In this document: positions 28,722-41,159 of the stretch, piece by piece
Layout: every line of letters begins with the position of its first letter
Numbering within the stretch: the stretch's first letter is position 1
Source of the DNA: Alkalibaculum sporogenes
GTDB taxonomy: Bacteria; Bacillota; Clostridia; Eubacteriales; Alkalibacteraceae
Direction of reading: 5' to 3'
Assembly (NCBI RefSeq): GCF_009362815.1
Contig: NZ_WHNX01000005.1
Span: forward strand, 62,001 to 126,000
DNA length: 64,000 nucleotides
The notes under the pieces: model-generated
The model's database searches: none
Told to the model about the DNA's origin: nothing
What the model saw: only the letters and a program-made list of their open reading frames with translations
Program-made: the position numbers and the translations under genes

Positions 28722-28743
28722 AAAAGGACCCTTAGGCCCTTTT
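28722..28743 (-). terminator. Terminator of tuf, copy 1
   Basis: AAAAGGGCC and GGTCCTTTT form a 9-bp stem with a 4-base loop. The T tract is mostly within the stem, so efficiency is uncertain. The same hairpin follows the second tuf (44854-44875). Confidence 0.65.
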
Positions 28744-28748
28744 AAAGA

Positions 28749-29942
28749 TTATGCAATTATTTCTGCTATTACTCCTGATCCTACTGTTCTACCGCCTTCT
28801 CTGATGGCAAATCTTAAACCTTCTTCGATTGCTATTGTAGTGATTAGTTCTATTGTCATTGTGATGTCATCTCCTGGCATTACCATTTCTGCTCCGCCTG
28901 CTAAGTCGATGATACCTGTTACATCTGTTGTTCTAAAGTAAAACTGTGGTCTGTATCCGTTAAAGAATGGTGTATGTCTTCCACCCTCTTCTTTTGTCAG
29001 TACATATACTTGCGCTGTGAATTTTGTATGTGGATTAATTGTTCCTGGCTTTGCAAGTACTTGACCTCTTTCGATGTCTTTTCTCTCAACACCTCTTAGT
29101 AATGCTCCTATATTATCTCCTGCTACTGCTGAATCTAATAGTTTTCTGAACATTTCTACTCCTGTTACAGTTACTTTTCTTCTTTCATCTGTTAAGCCAA
29201 TGATTTCAACTTCTTCTCCAACTTTGATAGTTCCTCTTTCAACTTTTCCTGTCGCTACTGTTCCTCTACCAGTAATTGAGAACACATCCTCAACTGGCAT
29301 CAAGAAAGGCTTATCTGTTGGTCTTTCTGGTTCTGGTATAAATGAATCTACTTCACTCATTAATTGAAGAATTTTATCTGCCCATTCACCTTCTGGATTT
29401 TCTAATGCTTTTAATGCACTTCCTACTACGATTGGTGTATCGTCTCCTGGAAATTCATATTCTGTTAATAATTCTCGTACTTCCATTTCTACTAGTTCTA
29501 TTAGTTCTTCGTCATCTACCATATCTGCTTTGTTTAAAAATACAACAATATATGGTACGCCTACTTGTCTTGATAATAATATATGCTCTCTAGTTTGTGG
29601 CATTGGACCATCTGCTGCACTTACTACTAATATTGCTCCATCCATCTGTGCTGCTCCTGTTATCATGTTCTTTACATAATCTGCATGACCTGGACAATCT
29701 ACATGGGCATAATGTCTGTTATCTGTTTCATATTCTACGTGAGATGTAGAAATTGTGATTCCTCTTTCTCTTTCTTCTGGCGCTTTGTCGATGTTGTCAA
29801 ATGATACTGCTGATCCTGTACCATACTTTTTGTTAAGCACTGTCGTAATCGCTGCAGTAAGTGTTGTCTTACCATGATCTACGTGTCCTATTGTTCCGAT
29901 ATTTACGTGAGGTTTATTTCTCTCAAATTTTGCTTTTCCCAT
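28749..29942 (-). CDS. tuf: Elongation factor Tu, copy 1
   Basis: 397-residue GTPase that brings aminoacyl-tRNA to the ribosome. G1 loop GHVDHGKT (19-26), the RGITI switch [12 protein letters not shown] with the catalytic His, [10 protein letters not shown] and GSALKALE are all intact. Last gene of the str operon (rpsL-rpsG-fusA-tuf), 25 bases after fusA. Identical in protein sequence to the copy at 44881-46074. Confidence 0.98.
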   Translation of the reverse strand: MGKAKFERNKPHVNIGTIGHVDHGKTTLTAAITTVLNKKYGTGSAVSFDNIDKAPEERERGITISTSHVEYETDNRHYAHVDCPGHADYVKNMITGAAQMDGAILVVSAADGPMPQTREHILLSRQVGVPYIVVFLNKADMVDDEELIELVEMEVRELLTEYEFPGDDTPIVVGSALKALENPEGEWADKILQLMSEVDSFIPEPERPTDKPFLMPVEDVFSITGRGTVATGKVERGTIKVGEEVEIIGLTDERRKVTVTGVEMFRKLLDSAVAGDNIGALLRGVERKDIERGQVLAKPGTINPHTKFTAQVYVLTKEEGGRHTPFFNGYRPQFYFRTTDVTGIIDLAGGAEMVMPGDDITMTIELITTIAIEEGLRFAIREGGRTVGSGVIAEIIA

Positions 29943-29967
29943 TCTTTATTCCTCCTTAATATATAAA

Positions 29968-32049
29968 TTACTTTTTACCTTCAATAATTTTTTCTGAAAC
30001 ACTCTTAGGCACATCTTCATAATGGTGGAATTCCATTGATGAAACTCCTCTTCCTTGTGTTTTGCTTCGTAGGTCTGTCGTATACCCAAACATTTCAGAT
30101 AATGGTACAAATCCTCTGATTACTTGAACTCCATTTCTTGGTTCCATTCCTTCTATCTTACCTCTTCTGGAATTAATGTCTCCAATAATGTCTCCCATGT
30201 ACTCTTCAGGAACTGTCACTTCTAATTTAAATATTGGTTCTAATATTGTAGGATTTGCTTTTTTGCAACCATCTTTAAATGCCATAGAGCCAGCTATTTT
30301 AAATGCCATTTCAGATGAATCTACATCATGATATGATCCATCTAATAGTGTTACCTTAATGTCAAGCACAGGATATCCTGCTAAAACACCATTGTCTAAT
30401 GCTTCTCTAATTCCTTGATCAACTGGACCAATAAATTCTTTAGGAATGCTTCCACCAACAATTTTATTTACAAACTCATAACCTTTACCTGCTTCTTGTG
30501 GTTCAATTTCAATAACTACATGACCGTATTGTCCTTTACCACCAGATTGTTTTGCATACTTCATTTCAGAACGAACATTTTTCCTTATGGTTTCTTTATA
30601 GGCTACTTGTGGTGCCCCTACATTAGCTTCTACCTTGAATTCTCTCATCATTCTGCTTACGATAATATCTAAGTGAAGCTCTCCCATACCTGAAATAATA
30701 GTTTGTCCTGTCTCGTCATCAGTAAAAGTCTTAAAAGTTGGGTCTTCTTCGGCTAATTTCTGTAATGCTACACCCATTTTTTCTTGACCAGCTTTTGTTT
30801 TAGGTTCAATTGCAACAGAAATTACTGGTTCTGGGAACACCATTTTTTCTAATACAATTGGATGGTTTTCATCACATAAAGTATCACCTGTTGTTGTATC
30901 TTTTAGCCCAACTGCTGCGGCTATATCTCCAGTATATACTTTTGTAATTTCTTCTCTATGATTTGCATGCATTTGAAGGATTCGACCAATTCGCTCTCTT
31001 TTTTCCTTGGTTGAATTATAAACGTAAGAGCCAGAGTTCAACACTCCTGAGTATACTCTAAAGAAAGCAAGTTTTCCTACAAATGGATCTGTCATAATTT
31101 TGAATGCTAGAGCCGAAAAAGGACCATCATCTTCTGGTAATCTCGCTTCTTCTTCATTAGTTTTTAAGCTTATTCCTTTGATAGCAGGAATATCTAATGG
31201 AGACGGCATATAATCGATAACAGCATCCAACAGTATCTGTACGCCTTTGTTCTTATAAGAAGAACCACAAGTAACTGGTATGATTTTCACGTCAACAGTA
31301 CCTTTTCTAAGTGCTTCTTTTAGTTCTTCTTTATTTGGCTCTTCACCTTCTAAATATTTATTCATTAACACATCGTCAAATTCTGCAACAGCTTCAAATA
31401 ATCCATCTCTATATTCTTTAGCTAATTCTATCATATCTTCAGGTATTTCAGTAATTTCTACGTCATTACCTAAATCATCTTTATACATGTGTGCTTTCAT
31501 CTCAATTAAATTAATAATTCCCACAAAAGTATCTTCTTTGCCAATAGGTAATTGTATTGGCACTGCATTGGTTTTTAATCTATCTCTCATCATTTCTACT
31601 ACATTATAAAAATCAGCACCTATTGTGTCCATTTTATTAACGTATGCCATTCTTGGTACGTGGTATTTATCTGCTTGGCGCCATACAGTTTCTGACTGCG
31701 GTTCTACACCACCCTTAGCACAGAAAACAGCAACAGAACCATCAAGAACTCTTAAGGATCTTTCTACTTCGACTGTGAAGTCAACGTGTCCTGGTGTGTC
31801 TATTATATTTATTCTATGACCATTCCATTGGGCAGTAGTAGCAGCAGAGGTAATTGTTATACCTCTCTCCTGCTCTTGTTCCATCCAATCCATTTGAGAA
31901 GCTCCTTCATGAGTTTCTCCAATTTTATGAATTTTTCCGGAATAAAATAATATTCTTTCTGTGGTAGTGGTTTTCCCTGCGTCAATATGAGCCATAATGC
32001 CAATATTTCTAGTTTTTTCTAATGGAAATTCTCTAGACACAGTATCCAT
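29968..32049 (-). CDS. fusA: Elongation factor G
   Basis: 693-residue translocase. G1 [51 protein letters not shown], then domains II-V with the domain IV loop (near [20 protein letters not shown]). Moves tRNA and mRNA after peptide bond formation and recycles ribosomes. No changes at the classic fusidic acid positions could be judged with certainty by eye. Confidence 0.98.
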   Translation of the reverse strand: MDTVSREFPLEKTRNIGIMAHIDAGKTTTTERILFYSGKIHKIGETHEGASQMDWMEQEQERGITITSAATTAQWNGHRINIIDTPGHVDFTVEVERSLRVLDGSVAVFCAKGGVEPQSETVWRQADKYHVPRMAYVNKMDTIGADFYNVVEMMRDRLKTNAVPIQLPIGKEDTFVGIINLIEMKAHMYKDDLGNDVEITEIPEDMIELAKEYRDGLFEAVAEFDDVLMNKYLEGEEPNKEELKEALRKGTVDVKIIPVTCGSSYKNKGVQILLDAVIDYMPSPLDIPAIKGISLKTNEEEARLPEDDGPFSALAFKIMTDPFVGKLAFFRVYSGVLNSGSYVYNSTKEKRERIGRILQMHANHREEITKVYTGDIAAAVGLKDTTTGDTLCDENHPIVLEKMVFPEPVISVAIEPKTKAGQEKMGVALQKLAEEDPTFKTFTDDETGQTIISGMGELHLDIIVSRMMREFKVEANVGAPQVAYKETIRKNVRSEMKYAKQSGGKGQYGHVVIEIEPQEAGKGYEFVNKIVGGSIPKEFIGPVDQGIREALDNGVLAGYPVLDIKVTLLDGSYHDVDSSEMAFKIAGSMAFKDGCKKANPTILEPIFKLEVTVPEEYMGDIIGDINSRRGKIEGMEPRNGVQVIRGFVPLSEMFGYTTDLRSKTQGRGVSSMEFHHYEDVPKSVSEKIIEGKK

Positions 32050-32076
32050 CCCTTTCGTAATTACAAATTATTTATT

Positions 32077-32547
32077 TTACCATTTATAATGTGCGAATGC
32101 TTTATTAGCATCTGCCATTTTATGAGTATCTTCTTTTTTCTTAACAGCAGCTCCTGAATTATTAATAGCGTCTAATAATTCGCCAGCTAATCTTTCTTGC
32201 ATTGTTTTCTCATGTCTAAGTCTTGAATATTTAACTAACCATCTTAGTCCTAATGCTTGACGTCTATCAGTTCTAACTTCCATTGGCACTTGGTATGTTG
32301 CTCCACCAACTCTTCTAGCTTTAACTTCAAGAACTGGCATGATATTATTTAAAGCCTCTTCAAATACTTCTAAAGCATCTCTATCTGATTTTTCTTTTAC
32401 TATATCAAATGCTCCATATACGATACCTTGAGACACACCTTTTTTCCCATCTAACATGATATTGTTAACTAATTTAGTAACAACAATACTATTATATAAC
32501 GGATCAGGCAAAACAGATCTTTTACTTACAGGTCCTTTTCTTGGCAC
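32077..32547 (-). CDS. rpsG: 30S ribosomal protein uS7
   Basis: 156 residues; starts 16S 3' domain (head) assembly. [20 protein letters not shown] and [25 protein letters not shown] are typical. It represses the str operon in E. coli. 115 bases after rpsL, a fairly long gap with no clear promoter; 27 bases before fusA. Confidence 0.97.
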   Translation of the reverse strand: MPRKGPVSKRSVLPDPLYNSIVVTKLVNNIMLDGKKGVSQGIVYGAFDIVKEKSDRDALEVFEEALNNIMPVLEVKARRVGGATYQVPMEVRTDRRQALGLRWLVKYSRLRHEKTMQERLAGELLDAINNSGAAVKKKEDTHKMADANKAFAHYKW

Positions 32548-32662
32548 TTTGCTTCCCTCCTTAACTTAAAATTCATGGGTACTCGACATTTATGCTGCCG
32601 TTGTGCTTATATTGTTTACTATATTAAATAAAGAGTTTCCTTTATATAGTATCTTCATCGCA

Positions 32663-33037
32663 CTAACTTTTAGGTTTCTTGGCACCATATTTAGATCGAG
32701 CTTGTTTTCTATTTTGTACTCCAGCAGTGTCAAGTGCTCCCCTAATAATTCTATATCTTACACCAGGTAAATCCTTAACTCTACCACCTTTAATCAAAAC
32801 AACACTATGTTCTTGTAGGTTATGACCAATTCCTGGAATGTAACAAGTTACTTCAGTTCCATTTGTAAGTCTTACCCTAGCAATTTTTCTAAGTGCAGAG
32901 TTTGGCTTTTTAGGTGTAGTAGTTCTAACAGCTGTACAAACACCTCTCTTTTGAGGATTTGCTTTTAGTGCAGGAGTTTTAGATTTGATTTCTGCTCTTT
33001 CTCTCCCATTTTTAACAAGCTGATTTATAGTTGGCAT
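32663..33037 (-). CDS. rpsL: 30S ribosomal protein uS12
   Basis: 124 residues of the decoding centre. [18 protein letters not shown] and [28 protein letters not shown] carry lysines at both positions where streptomycin-resistance changes usually fall, so the site looks wild type. First gene of the str group; a compound hairpin lies between it and the L7Ae-like gene. Confidence 0.97.
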   Translation of the reverse strand: MPTINQLVKNGRERAEIKSKTPALKANPQKRGVCTAVRTTTPKKPNSALRKIARVRLTNGTEVTCYIPGIGHNLQEHSVVLIKGGRVKDLPGVRYRIIRGALDTAGVQNRKQARSKYGAKKPKS

Positions 33038-33071
33038 TTTTTCACCTCCTTAGATTTGTTTTATATAGAAT

Positions 33072-33118
33072 GCTGTACTCCTTAAACGACCCCTCATAAT
33101 AGAGGGGTCAAAAACAGC
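33072..33118 (-). promoter_or_regulatory. Compound hairpin between the L7Ae-like gene and rpsL
   Basis: GACCCCTC (33102-33109, minus) and GAGGGGTC (33088-33095) form a perfect 8-bp stem with a TATTAT loop. An outer GCTGT/ACAGC stem (33114-33118 with 33072-33076) encloses it across an asymmetric internal loop (4 against 11 bases). No T tract follows. GC-rich against an AT-rich background. Confidence 0.55.
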
Positions 33119-33125
33119 TAATTCT

Positions 33126-33371
33126 CTAGTCATTTACTATAGCGGCAGTGGCGGTTTTTCTGTGAATACCACATGCTTTACCCAATTCATCCATATTGTC
33201 AACATAGACTAATGGAACTTCATTTTGCTTACAAAGTTTTTCTACTTCAACTACTATATGATGATCAACATCATTAGCAAGATACACTATTTTGGCTTTG
33301 CCACTCTTAACCATCTTCAAGGTTTGTTTTGTTCCTACTACATTTCTAACAACCCTAATTTGATCAAGCAT
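33126..33371 (-). CDS. L7Ae-like kink-turn RNA-binding protein (YbxF type)
   Basis: 81 residues of the L7Ae/L30e/S12e family: GTKQTLKMVKSGKAKIVYLANDVDHHIV followed by LCKQNEVPLVYVDNMDELGKACGIHRKTATAAI. Relatives bind kink-turn RNA; Bacillus YbxF attaches to the ribosome. Its place between rpoC and rpsL is conserved across Firmicutes. ATG with AGAGGAGGATATATC upstream, 41 bases after rpoC. Confidence 0.88.
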   Translation of the reverse strand: MLDQIRVVRNVVGTKQTLKMVKSGKAKIVYLANDVDHHIVVEVEKLCKQNEVPLVYVDNMDELGKACGIHRKTATAAIVND

Positions 33372-33412
33372 GATATATCCTCCTCTTGTACAAACATTCG
33401 CTTATGATTTTA

Positions 33413-36400
33413 TCACTTGGATTTTTCTGTGTCAACACTTAAAATTTCACCTTCTAAGGGTTTTTCACTTTCTTCGTCACTATTAATATTCTCTACATTG
33501 TCATCTGCTATGTTTTCGTCTTCTAAAATCTCAACATTTCTATAGGATTTTACTCCTGTACCTGCTGGAACTAGTTTTCCAATTATTACATTTTCCTTGA
33601 GTCCTACTAGAGGATCACGTTTACCTTTAATTGCGGCATCTGTTAAAACTCTGGTAGTCTCTTGGAATGAAGCAGCTGATAAGAATGAATCAGTAGCAAG
33701 TGAAGCTTTGGTAATCCCAAGTAATACCCTGGAAGCCGTAGCAGGTTCTCCACCCATTTCTTTGACTCTTGTATTTTCTTCTTCAAAAGTAAATATATCA
33801 ATTAGCCCACCTGGTAAAAGGGTTGTATCTCCAGCTTCTTCTATCTTAACTTTCCTAAGCATTTGTCTTACTATTGTTTCAATGTGTTTATCGTTTATAT
33901 GAACGCCTTGCATACGGTAAACTTTTTGAACCTCTTGAAGTAAATATCGTTGGACACCATGGATTCCTTTAATTGCAAGGATATCATTAGGATTAATTGA
34001 ACCTTCTGTTATTTCATCTCCAGCTTCAATAATATCTCCTTCATATACTTTTAATCTAGATCCATATGGAATAGGATATACCTTTTCCTCAGTATCACGT
34101 GTAACTACAACTTCTTTTCTCTTCTTAGTTTCTCTTAATGATACTGCACCTGCTATCTCTGATATTATAGCTAAACCTTTAGGTTTTCTAGCCTCAAATA
34201 GTTCTTCTATTCTTGGAAGACCTTGAGTAATATCCTCAGCAGTCGCTACTCCACCAGTATGGAATGTTCTCATGGTTAACTGAGTACCCGGTTCTCCAAT
34301 GGATTGAGCAGCAATAATTCCTACAGCCTCTCCAATTTTTACTGGTTTCCAAGTAGTTAAATCAACACCATAGCATTTTGTACATACTCCAATCTTACAT
34401 TGGCAATTTGTAACTGATCGAATCATTACATGTTTCATTCCTAGTAAATGAATCTTATCAGCTATATCTGTAGTGATAATTTCATTTTTCTTTACTAGCA
34501 ATTCTCCCGTGTTTTCATCTATGATATCTTCAAATGCATATCTTCCTTTTATTCTATCTCGTAAAGTTTCAATTACTTCACCGCTGTCCTCAATATCATT
34601 TGCTTTATATCCTTGTGAAGCTCCACAATCTTCTTCCTTAACTATAACATCCTGGCTGACATCTACCAATCTTCTAGTTAAATATCCTGAATCGGCAGTT
34701 CTAAGTGCCGTATCAGCCAAACCTTTTCTAGCGCCATGAGTAGATATAAAGAATTCTAGTACATTAAGCCCTTCACGGAAGTTCGATCTTATAGGCAATT
34801 CTATAATTTTACCTGATGGACTAGCCATCAAGCCCCTCATTCCAGCTAACTGTCTAATCTGATTTCTACTACCTCTCGCTCCTGAGTTAGCCATCATATT
34901 GATTGGGTTCAGTGGATCTAAGTTGTCCATAAGTGCATCTGTAACATAATTAGTCGTATTAGTCCATATTTCAATTACTTTTTCATATCTCTCATCTTCT
35001 GATATAAGTCCTCGTCTAAACATCTTCTGAACTTTATCAACTTCTATATCAGCTTCTTTTAATAATTGAGGTTTTTCTTTTGGCACATTCATATCACTGA
35101 CCCCGACAGTAACCGCACCCACAGTGGAATAATGGAAACCCATTTTTTTAATATTATCTAATGCTAATGACGTATCTGTAGGTCCATGTACTTCATAGCA
35201 CTTCTCTACAATATATGATAAATGTTTTTTATCCACTAAAGTATCAACCTCTAATAAAAATAAGTCATCTATAGTTTCTCTTTTTATTATACCAAGGTCT
35301 TGAGGTATTATTTCATTAAATAAAAATCTACCTACAGTACTCTCTACTATTCTACTTTGTGTTTTACCATCAATTTCTTTATATAATCTGGTTTTAACTC
35401 TACTGTGTAGTGAAACGACCTTGTTTTGATAAGCTCTTTCCATTTCACTAATATCTGAAAATATTTTACCTTCTCCAACTGAACCAGATACCTCTAATGT
35501 TAAATAGTATGACCCTAAAATCATATCTTGTGTCGGACTTACTACTGGGCTACCGTCTTGTGGTTTAAGTATATTATTTGATGCAAGCATTAAAAACCTT
35601 GCTTCTGCTTGAGCTTCTACAGATAATGGCACGTGAACCGCCATCTGATCTCCATCAAAATCTGCATTATATGCAGTACATACTAAAGGATGAAGTTTTA
35701 TTGCCTTACCTTCTACTAGTATTGGTTCGAAAGCTTGAATTCCAAGCCTATGCAATGTTGGAGCTCTATTTAACATTACTGGGTGCTCTTTAATTACTTC
35801 TTCTAAAACGTCCCAAACTTCTGGTCTTAATCTTTCAACCATCCTCTTAGCACTTTTAATATTTTGCGAGAATTTCTGTTTAACTAGTTCTCTCATTACA
35901 AAAGGTTTAAATAATTCTACAGCCATTTCTTTAGGTAAACCACATTGATACATTTTTAGTTCTGGTCCTACAACAATAACAGATCTTCCTGAATAATCTA
36001 CCCTTTTACCAAGTAGATTCTGCCTAAATCGTCCTTGTTTACCCTTTAACATATCACTAAGTGATTTTAAAGGTCTATTTCCAGGGCCTGTGACTGGTCG
36101 CCCTCTTCTACCATTATCAATTAATGCATCTACTGCCTCTTGAAGCATTCTTTTTTCATTTTGAACGATAATATCTGGCGCATCAAGATCTAATAATCTC
36201 TTGAGTCTATTGTTTCTATTAATAACTCTTCTATATAAGTCATTTAAATCAGATGTAGCAAACCTACCTCCATCGAGTTGAACCATTGGTCTTAACTCTG
36301 GCGGAATAACAGGAATTGCATCCATAATCATCCATTCAGGTTTGTTTCCCGAGGTTCTAAACGCCTCAATAGTTTCAAGTCTTCTGACAGTTCTAATTTT

Positions 36401-37006
36401 CTTTTGTCCAGAACTATTTTTCAATTCTTCTCTAAGAATTTTTGATTCTTTCTCTAATTCAATTTTGCCTAGTAGCTCTTGAATAGCTTCTGCTCCAATT
36501 TTAGCTTGAAACTTATTCCCGTATTTTTCTTTATATTCCCGATATTCTCTCTCAGTCAAAAGTTGTTTATAGGATAACGGAGTGTTCCCTGGCTCAGTTA
36601 TAATATAAGATGCAAAATAAATGACCTTTTCAAGTGCTCTAGGTGATATTTCTAATACTAATCCCATTCTACTAGGTATGCCTTTAAAATACCAAATATG
36701 AGTGACTGGAGCTGCAAGTTCTACGTGTCCCATTCTCTCTCTTCTTACTTTTGATCTTGTTACCTCAACCCCACAATTTTCACAGATAATTCCTTTATAT
36801 CTTACTCTTTTGTATTTACCACAGTGACATTCCCAATCTTTTTGAGGCCCAAATATTTTCTCACAAAACAACCCTTCCTTTTCAGGTTTAAGTGTTCTGT
36901 AATTAATAGTTTCTGGTTTTTTAACCTCTCCTCTAGACCATTCACGTACTTTTTCTGATGAAGCTAACCCAATTTTCATTGATTTAAAATCAAAGAATTC
37001 GTTCAA
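33413..37006 (-). CDS. rpoC: RNA polymerase beta' subunit
   Basis: 1197 residues. Zinc finger [20 protein letters not shown] near residues 60-80, the catalytic [12 protein letters not shown] that binds the active-site magnesium, bridge helix and trigger-loop region near [17 protein letters not shown], and the second zinc site with [13 protein letters not shown]. Starts with TTG at 37006 after GGGAGAGGACTCC. Follows rpoB by 117 bases that contain a small GATATTA/TAATATC hairpin. Confidence 0.98.
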   Translation of the reverse strand: MNEFFDFKSMKIGLASSEKVREWSRGEVKKPETINYRTLKPEKEGLFCEKIFGPQKDWECHCGKYKRVRYKGIICENCGVEVTRSKVRRERMGHVELAAPVTHIWYFKGIPSRMGLVLEISPRALEKVIYFASYIITEPGNTPLSYKQLLTEREYREYKEKYGNKFQAKIGAEAIQELLGKIELEKESKILREELKNSSGQKKIRTVRRLETIEAFRTSGNKPEWMIMDAIPVIPPELRPMVQLDGGRFATSDLNDLYRRVINRNNRLKRLLDLDAPDIIVQNEKRMLQEAVDALIDNGRRGRPVTGPGNRPLKSLSDMLKGKQGRFRQNLLGKRVDYSGRSVIVVGPELKMYQCGLPKEMAVELFKPFVMRELVKQKFSQNIKSAKRMVERLRPEVWDVLEEVIKEHPVMLNRAPTLHRLGIQAFEPILVEGKAIKLHPLVCTAYNADFDGDQMAVHVPLSVEAQAEARFLMLASNNILKPQDGSPVVSPTQDMILGSYYLTLEVSGSVGEGKIFSDISEMERAYQNKVVSLHSRVKTRLYKEIDGKTQSRIVESTVGRFLFNEIIPQDLGIIKRETIDDLFLLEVDTLVDKKHLSYIVEKCYEVHGPTDTSLALDNIKKMGFHYSTVGAVTVGVSDMNVPKEKPQLLKEADIEVDKVQKMFRRGLISEDERYEKVIEIWTNTTNYVTDALMDNLDPLNPINMMANSGARGSRNQIRQLAGMRGLMASPSGKIIELPIRSNFREGLNVLEFFISTHGARKGLADTALRTADSGYLTRRLVDVSQDVIVKEEDCGASQGYKANDIEDSGEVIETLRDRIKGRYAFEDIIDENTGELLVKKNEIITTDIADKIHLLGMKHVMIRSVTNCQCKIGVCTKCYGVDLTTWKPVKIGEAVGIIAAQSIGEPGTQLTMRTFHTGGVATAEDITQGLPRIEELFEARKPKGLAIISEIAGAVSLRETKKRKEVVVTRDTEEKVYPIPYGSRLKVYEGDIIEAGDEITEGSINPNDILAIKGIHGVQRYLLQEVQKVYRMQGVHINDKHIETIVRQMLRKVKIEEAGDTTLLPGGLIDIFTFEEENTRVKEMGGEPATASRVLLGITKASLATDSFLSAASFQETTRVLTDAAIKGKRDPLVGLKENVIIGKLVPAGTGVKSYRNVEILEDENIADDNVENINSDEESEKPLEGEILSVDTEKSK

Positions 37007-37123
37007 GGAGTCCTCTCCCTTCTAATTTTGTTTTTTACTACACCGAATCTATAATAATATCCAAATGGAAATCCACCTGAATGAATTACGATATTACTAA
37101 TATCTTATTTAATATTTTTCTTC

Positions 37124-40100
37124 TTAATACTCTTCCATGTCACCTATAAAATCATCTACATCTATTTCCTCATCCAAAAATTCATCTTCTTCTATACTCA
37201 TGTTACTTAAATCTTCTTCTATGACTTCTTTACCTGCTAAATCTATTCCTAAACTATCTAATACTTCAGTAGCTTCTGCTAATTCTTCTTCTACTTGTAT
37301 TACATCCTCATTTTCAGTTAATACTGATACATCTAACCCTAGACTTTGAAGTTCTTTAATCAACACCTTAAATGATTCTGGCACGCCTGGAGTAGGGATG
37401 TTTTCTCCTTTTACTATGGCCTCATAAGCCTTAACACGGCCTACTACATCATCGGATTTTACAGTTAATATTTCCTGTAGTGTATGAGCTGCTCCATATG
37501 CTTCTAGGGCCCAAACTTCCATCTCTCCGAATCTTTGTCCGCCAAATTGTGCTTTTCCACCTAAAGGTTGTTGTGTAACTAATGAGTATGGTCCTGTAGA
37601 CCTTGCATGCATCTTATCATCAACTAAATGATGTAGTTTTAAAATATACATATAACCAACAGTTACTCTATTATCAAAAGGCTCACCAGTTCTACCGTCA
37701 TATAGTTGTACTTTACCATCTCTAGAAAGATTAGCTTGCTCTAAAACATCCATAATGTCATTTTCACTAGCTCCATCAAAGACAGGAGTAGCAATGTTCC
37801 AGTTTAATGCTTTTGCTGCGAGCCCCATATGCACTTCTAATACCTGTCCTATATTCATACGAGATGGCACACCTAGTGGGTTTAAAACGATCTCTAATGG
37901 AGTTCCATCAGGTAAGAATGGCATATCTTCTTCTGGTAATATTCTAGATATAACACCTTTGTTTCCATGTCTTCCGGCAATCTTGTCACCTACAGATATT
38001 TTCCTCTTGCTAGCAATATATACTCTAACTAGTTGATTTACTCCTGGTTTAAGATCTTCATCTTTATTTTCCCTTGAAAAAACTTTAACGTCGACAATTA
38101 TTCCTGTTTCACCATGAGGTACTCTTAGCGAAGTATCTCTTACTTCTCTAGCTTTCTCTCCAAATATAGCTCGTAGTAATTTTTCTTCTGCTGTAAGCTC
38201 TGTTTCACCTTTTGGTGTAACTTTTCCTACGAGAATATCGTCAGAACGTACTTCTGCCCCGATTCGAATAATTCCTCTTTCATCTAAATTCTTTAAGGAA
38301 TCTTCACCTACATTTGGTATGTCTCTAGTAATTTCTTCAGGACCTAATTTCGTCTCTCTTGCTTCAGATTCAAATTCTTCTATATGAATGGATGTAAATA
38401 CATCTTCTTTTACTAATTTTTCACTAATTAAAATCGCATCTTCATAGTTATATCCTTCCCATGTCATAAAACCTAACAAGATATTTCTACCAAGTGCTAA
38501 CTCACCTTGATCTATAGATGGACCATCTGCAATAATTTGGCCTTTTTCGATTTTTTCTCCAATCTTAACAATTGGTCTTTGATTGATACAAGTACCTTGA
38601 TTTGATCTCTTAAACTTTAGAATTGTATAATTTTCCTTAATGCCACTATCTGTTTTAATGACAATTTCCTTCGACGATACCTTGTCTACCACTCCTGAAT
38701 TTCTAGCAAGTATACATGCTCCTGAATCTCTCGCAGCTGTATGTTCCATACCTGTACCAATTATAGGTGCTTGAGGTATTAATAAAGGCACTGCTTGTCT
38801 TTGCATGTTTGCGCCCATTAACGCTCTATTAGCATCATCATTTTCTAAGAATGGTATTAAAGCTGTTGCCACAGAAACAATTTGCTTAGGTGAAATATCC
38901 ATGTAATGAACTTTGTCTGGTGAAACTGTAACAAAATCTCTTTTTAAACCTGCTCTACCTGTTACCTTTTCCCTTGCAAACGTCTTATCTTCATTTAGCG
39001 GTTCATTAGCTTGAGCTATTGTATAAAAACCTTCTTCATCAGCAGTTACAAAATGAATATCATCATGTACAATTCCATTTTCTACTCTTCTATATGGTGT
39101 TTCAATAAACCCATAATCGTTGACTCTGGCGTAGGTACTCAAAGATCCTATCAACCCTATATTTGGGCCTTCAGGCGTCTCTATTGGGCACATTCTTCCA
39201 TAATGTGAGTGGTGAACATCTCTTACCTCAAAGCCTGCTCTTTCTCTACTGAGTCCGCCAGGTCCTAATGCAGATAATCTTCTTTTGTGTGTCAACTCTG
39301 CCAAAGGATTATTTTGATCCATAAATTGCGATAGCTGTGAGCTACCAAAAAACTCTTTAATTGCTGCATTCACAGGTCTAATATTGATCAATCCCTGAGG
39401 TTGGATAGCCTCACTATCTTGGATAGTCATTCTTTCTCTGACTACCCGCTCCATCCTTGACAGGCCAATTCTAAATTGGTTTTGTAACAACTCTCCCACA
39501 GAACGGAGTCTTCTATTTCCCAAATGATCTATATCATCGATATTTCCAATACCGTAGTTCAATCCTAAATTGTAGTTTACAGATGCAAATATATCTTGAA
39601 TTAATATGTGTTTTGGAACTAATTCATCCATTCTAGAAATAAATTCTTCTCTTTTTTCGCTACTGCTTTTATCTGTACCAAGAATTTCTTCTAAAATACT
39701 ATGGTTAACAAATTTATCTATATCTATATCGCTAATATCGAAGGGTAAATCTTGTTCGCTTAACTCTACAAACCCATTACCTAGTATAACAACTGGTTTA
39801 TCTTCAATTAATATTTCAACTTTATTTATACCAACATTTTGTATCTCCCAAGCTACCTTTACGTCAATGATTTCATTTTTTTCGCAAATAATTTCGCCAG
39901 TTTTAGGATTAATTACATTGGCATAAGGTTTTTTACCTATCAATCTAGTTGCTATTGACAGTTTTTTGTTAAACTTATATCTCCCTACCCTAGCTAAATC
40001 GTATCTTCTCGGATCAAAAAACATGCTGTTTAAAAGAGATTGAGCACTATCTACAGTAGGAGGTTCACCTGGTCTCAATCGTTTATATATTTCTAGCAAA

Positions 40101-40792
40101 CCTTCTTCCCTATTCTCAGCACTATCTTTTTCTAGTGTTGCTAATAATCTTAGATCTTCACCAAATAAATCTATTATTTGTTGATTGCTGCCTAACCCAA
40201 AAGTTCTTAGCATTACAGTAATAGGTAATTTTCTCGTTCTATCTACCCTAACATATAAAATATCATTAGAATCTGTTTCATACTCTAACCAAGCACCCCT
40301 ATTAGGTATTACTTGTGATGAATACAATCTTTTTCCTGTTTTATCAATTTCTTGAGAGTAATATGAACCTGGAGACCTTACTAATTGACTTACTATAACT
40401 CTTTCCGCTCCATTAATAATAAACGTTCCATTTTCAGTCATAATTGGAAAGTCAGCCATAAAAACACTTTGCTCTTTTACTTCATTAGTTTCTTTGTTAA
40501 TAAGCCTAACTCTAACTTTTAAAGACGTGGAATAAGATGCATCTCTCTCTTTGCATTCTTCAATAGAATACTTTGGTTCTCCATCTAATTTGTAGTCAAT
40601 AAATTCCAATATGAGGTTTCCAGTATAATCTGTTATTGGACTAATGTCTTCAAACACTTCTTTTAAACCTTTGTTTAAAAACCAATTATAAGAATTAACT
40701 TGTAACTCAATTAGGTTAGGAATACCTACTACCTCTTTAATTCTAGAAAAGCTCATTCTCTCTTTATTGCCAACCTTAATAGGATGCGCCAT
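37124..40792 (-). CDS. rpoB: RNA polymerase beta subunit
   Basis: 1222 residues. The rifampicin region [20 protein letters not shown] followed by [12 protein letters not shown] has the susceptible residues at the usual positions; [28 protein letters not shown] and the C-terminal [32 protein letters not shown] complete the core. An acidic tail of about 60 residues ([22 protein letters not shown] part) ends the protein. It has its own promoter and a leader of about 165 bases. Confidence 0.98.
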   Translation of the reverse strand: MAHPIKVGNKERMSFSRIKEVVGIPNLIELQVNSYNWFLNKGLKEVFEDISPITDYTGNLILEFIDYKLDGEPKYSIEECKERDASYSTSLKVRVRLINKETNEVKEQSVFMADFPIMTENGTFIINGAERVIVSQLVRSPGSYYSQEIDKTGKRLYSSQVIPNRGAWLEYETDSNDILYVRVDRTRKLPITVMLRTFGLGSNQQIIDLFGEDLRLLATLEKDSAENREEGLLEIYKRLRPGEPPTVDSAQSLLNSMFFDPRRYDLARVGRYKFNKKLSIATRLIGKKPYANVINPKTGEIICEKNEIIDVKVAWEIQNVGINKVEILIEDKPVVILGNGFVELSEQDLPFDISDIDIDKFVNHSILEEILGTDKSSSEKREEFISRMDELVPKHILIQDIFASVNYNLGLNYGIGNIDDIDHLGNRRLRSVGELLQNQFRIGLSRMERVVRERMTIQDSEAIQPQGLINIRPVNAAIKEFFGSSQLSQFMDQNNPLAELTHKRRLSALGPGGLSRERAGFEVRDVHHSHYGRMCPIETPEGPNIGLIGSLSTYARVNDYGFIETPYRRVENGIVHDDIHFVTADEEGFYTIAQANEPLNEDKTFAREKVTGRAGLKRDFVTVSPDKVHYMDISPKQIVSVATALIPFLENDDANRALMGANMQRQAVPLLIPQAPIIGTGMEHTAARDSGACILARNSGVVDKVSSKEIVIKTDSGIKENYTILKFKRSNQGTCINQRPIVKIGEKIEKGQIIADGPSIDQGELALGRNILLGFMTWEGYNYEDAILISEKLVKEDVFTSIHIEEFESEARETKLGPEEITRDIPNVGEDSLKNLDERGIIRIGAEVRSDDILVGKVTPKGETELTAEEKLLRAIFGEKAREVRDTSLRVPHGETGIIVDVKVFSRENKDEDLKPGVNQLVRVYIASKRKISVGDKIAGRHGNKGVISRILPEEDMPFLPDGTPLEIVLNPLGVPSRMNIGQVLEVHMGLAAKALNWNIATPVFDGASENDIMDVLEQANLSRDGKVQLYDGRTGEPFDNRVTVGYMYILKLHHLVDDKMHARSTGPYSLVTQQPLGGKAQFGGQRFGEMEVWALEAYGAAHTLQEILTVKSDDVVGRVKAYEAIVKGENIPTPGVPESFKVLIKELQSLGLDVSVLTENEDVIQVEEELAEATEVLDSLGIDLAGKEVIEEDLSNMSIEEDEFLDEEIDVDDFIGDMEEY

Positions 40793-40963
40793 CCTTAATT
40801 CACCCCTCGCTTAAAGTAAAATAGCCAAAAGTATAAGTACTTTCAAATATTATATTTTTCATACTTTCTTTTGGTCAATTTTGATGTTACATATGCTTTA
40901 TGTCCTTTTTTACCATATTTTATTCATAAATAGGCATAAAAATCCTTATTGATGCAATTTACA
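40793..40963 (-). other. Leader of the rpoB transcript
   Basis: About 165 untranslated AT-rich bases. One extended hairpin can be drawn: CCAAAAG (40868-40874) with CTTTTGG (40825-40831), and inner AAGTA/TACTT (40862-40866 with 40835-40839). No known motif. It ends near the ribosome binding site GCGAGGGGTGAATTAAGG. Confidence 0.4.
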
Positions 40964-40992
40964 ATGCTATCACAATGTTAGATTCAAGTCAA
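40964..40992 (-). promoter_or_regulatory. Sigma-A promoter of rpoB-rpoC
   Basis: Minus-strand TTGACT (40987-40992), 17-base spacer, TAGCAT (40964-40969). It follows the rplL terminator, so polymerase genes are transcribed from here and possibly also by read-through. Confidence 0.78.
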
Positions 40993-41092
40993 TACTTTTT
41001 GATTAATAATTTTAAATTTTTACTATAGCCTTTGTTTATCTACACTCATTTGACAAAAAATCTTTATATGTTCTCTGAAGTCCTTCTCATAG

Positions 41093-41128
41093 TAAAAAAA
41101 TAAAGCGAGTTATATTTACTCGCTTTAT
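41093..41128 (-). terminator. Rho-independent terminator after rplL
   Basis: ATAAAGCGAGT and ACTCGCTTTAT form a perfect 11-bp stem with a 7-base loop, followed by seven T on the minus strand. It separates rplJ-rplL from rpoB. Confidence 0.92.
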
Positions 41129-41159
41129 CTCAATATTAACGTCATTGACTTGTTCGAGA

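Larger units (their letters stand above)
28721..29958. repeat. Duplicated tuf segment, copy 1 (1238 bp)
   Basis: The tuf gene with its terminator and ribosome binding site matches 44853-46090 in the same orientation, offset 16132 bases. Reading both copies I saw no difference; identity ends abruptly at 28721 and 29958. Confidence 0.95.

Noticed and set aside
29074-29593. Plus-strand frames of 83-97 codons inside tuf (and the same at 45206-45725)
   Set aside because: They mirror the reverse strand of a highly conserved gene, repeat identically with the tuf duplication and lack ribosome binding sites.
40793-41159. A hidden gene in the 367-base rplL-rpoB gap
   Set aside because: The region is accounted for by the rplL terminator, the rpoB promoter and its leader; no frame with a ribosome binding site is present.
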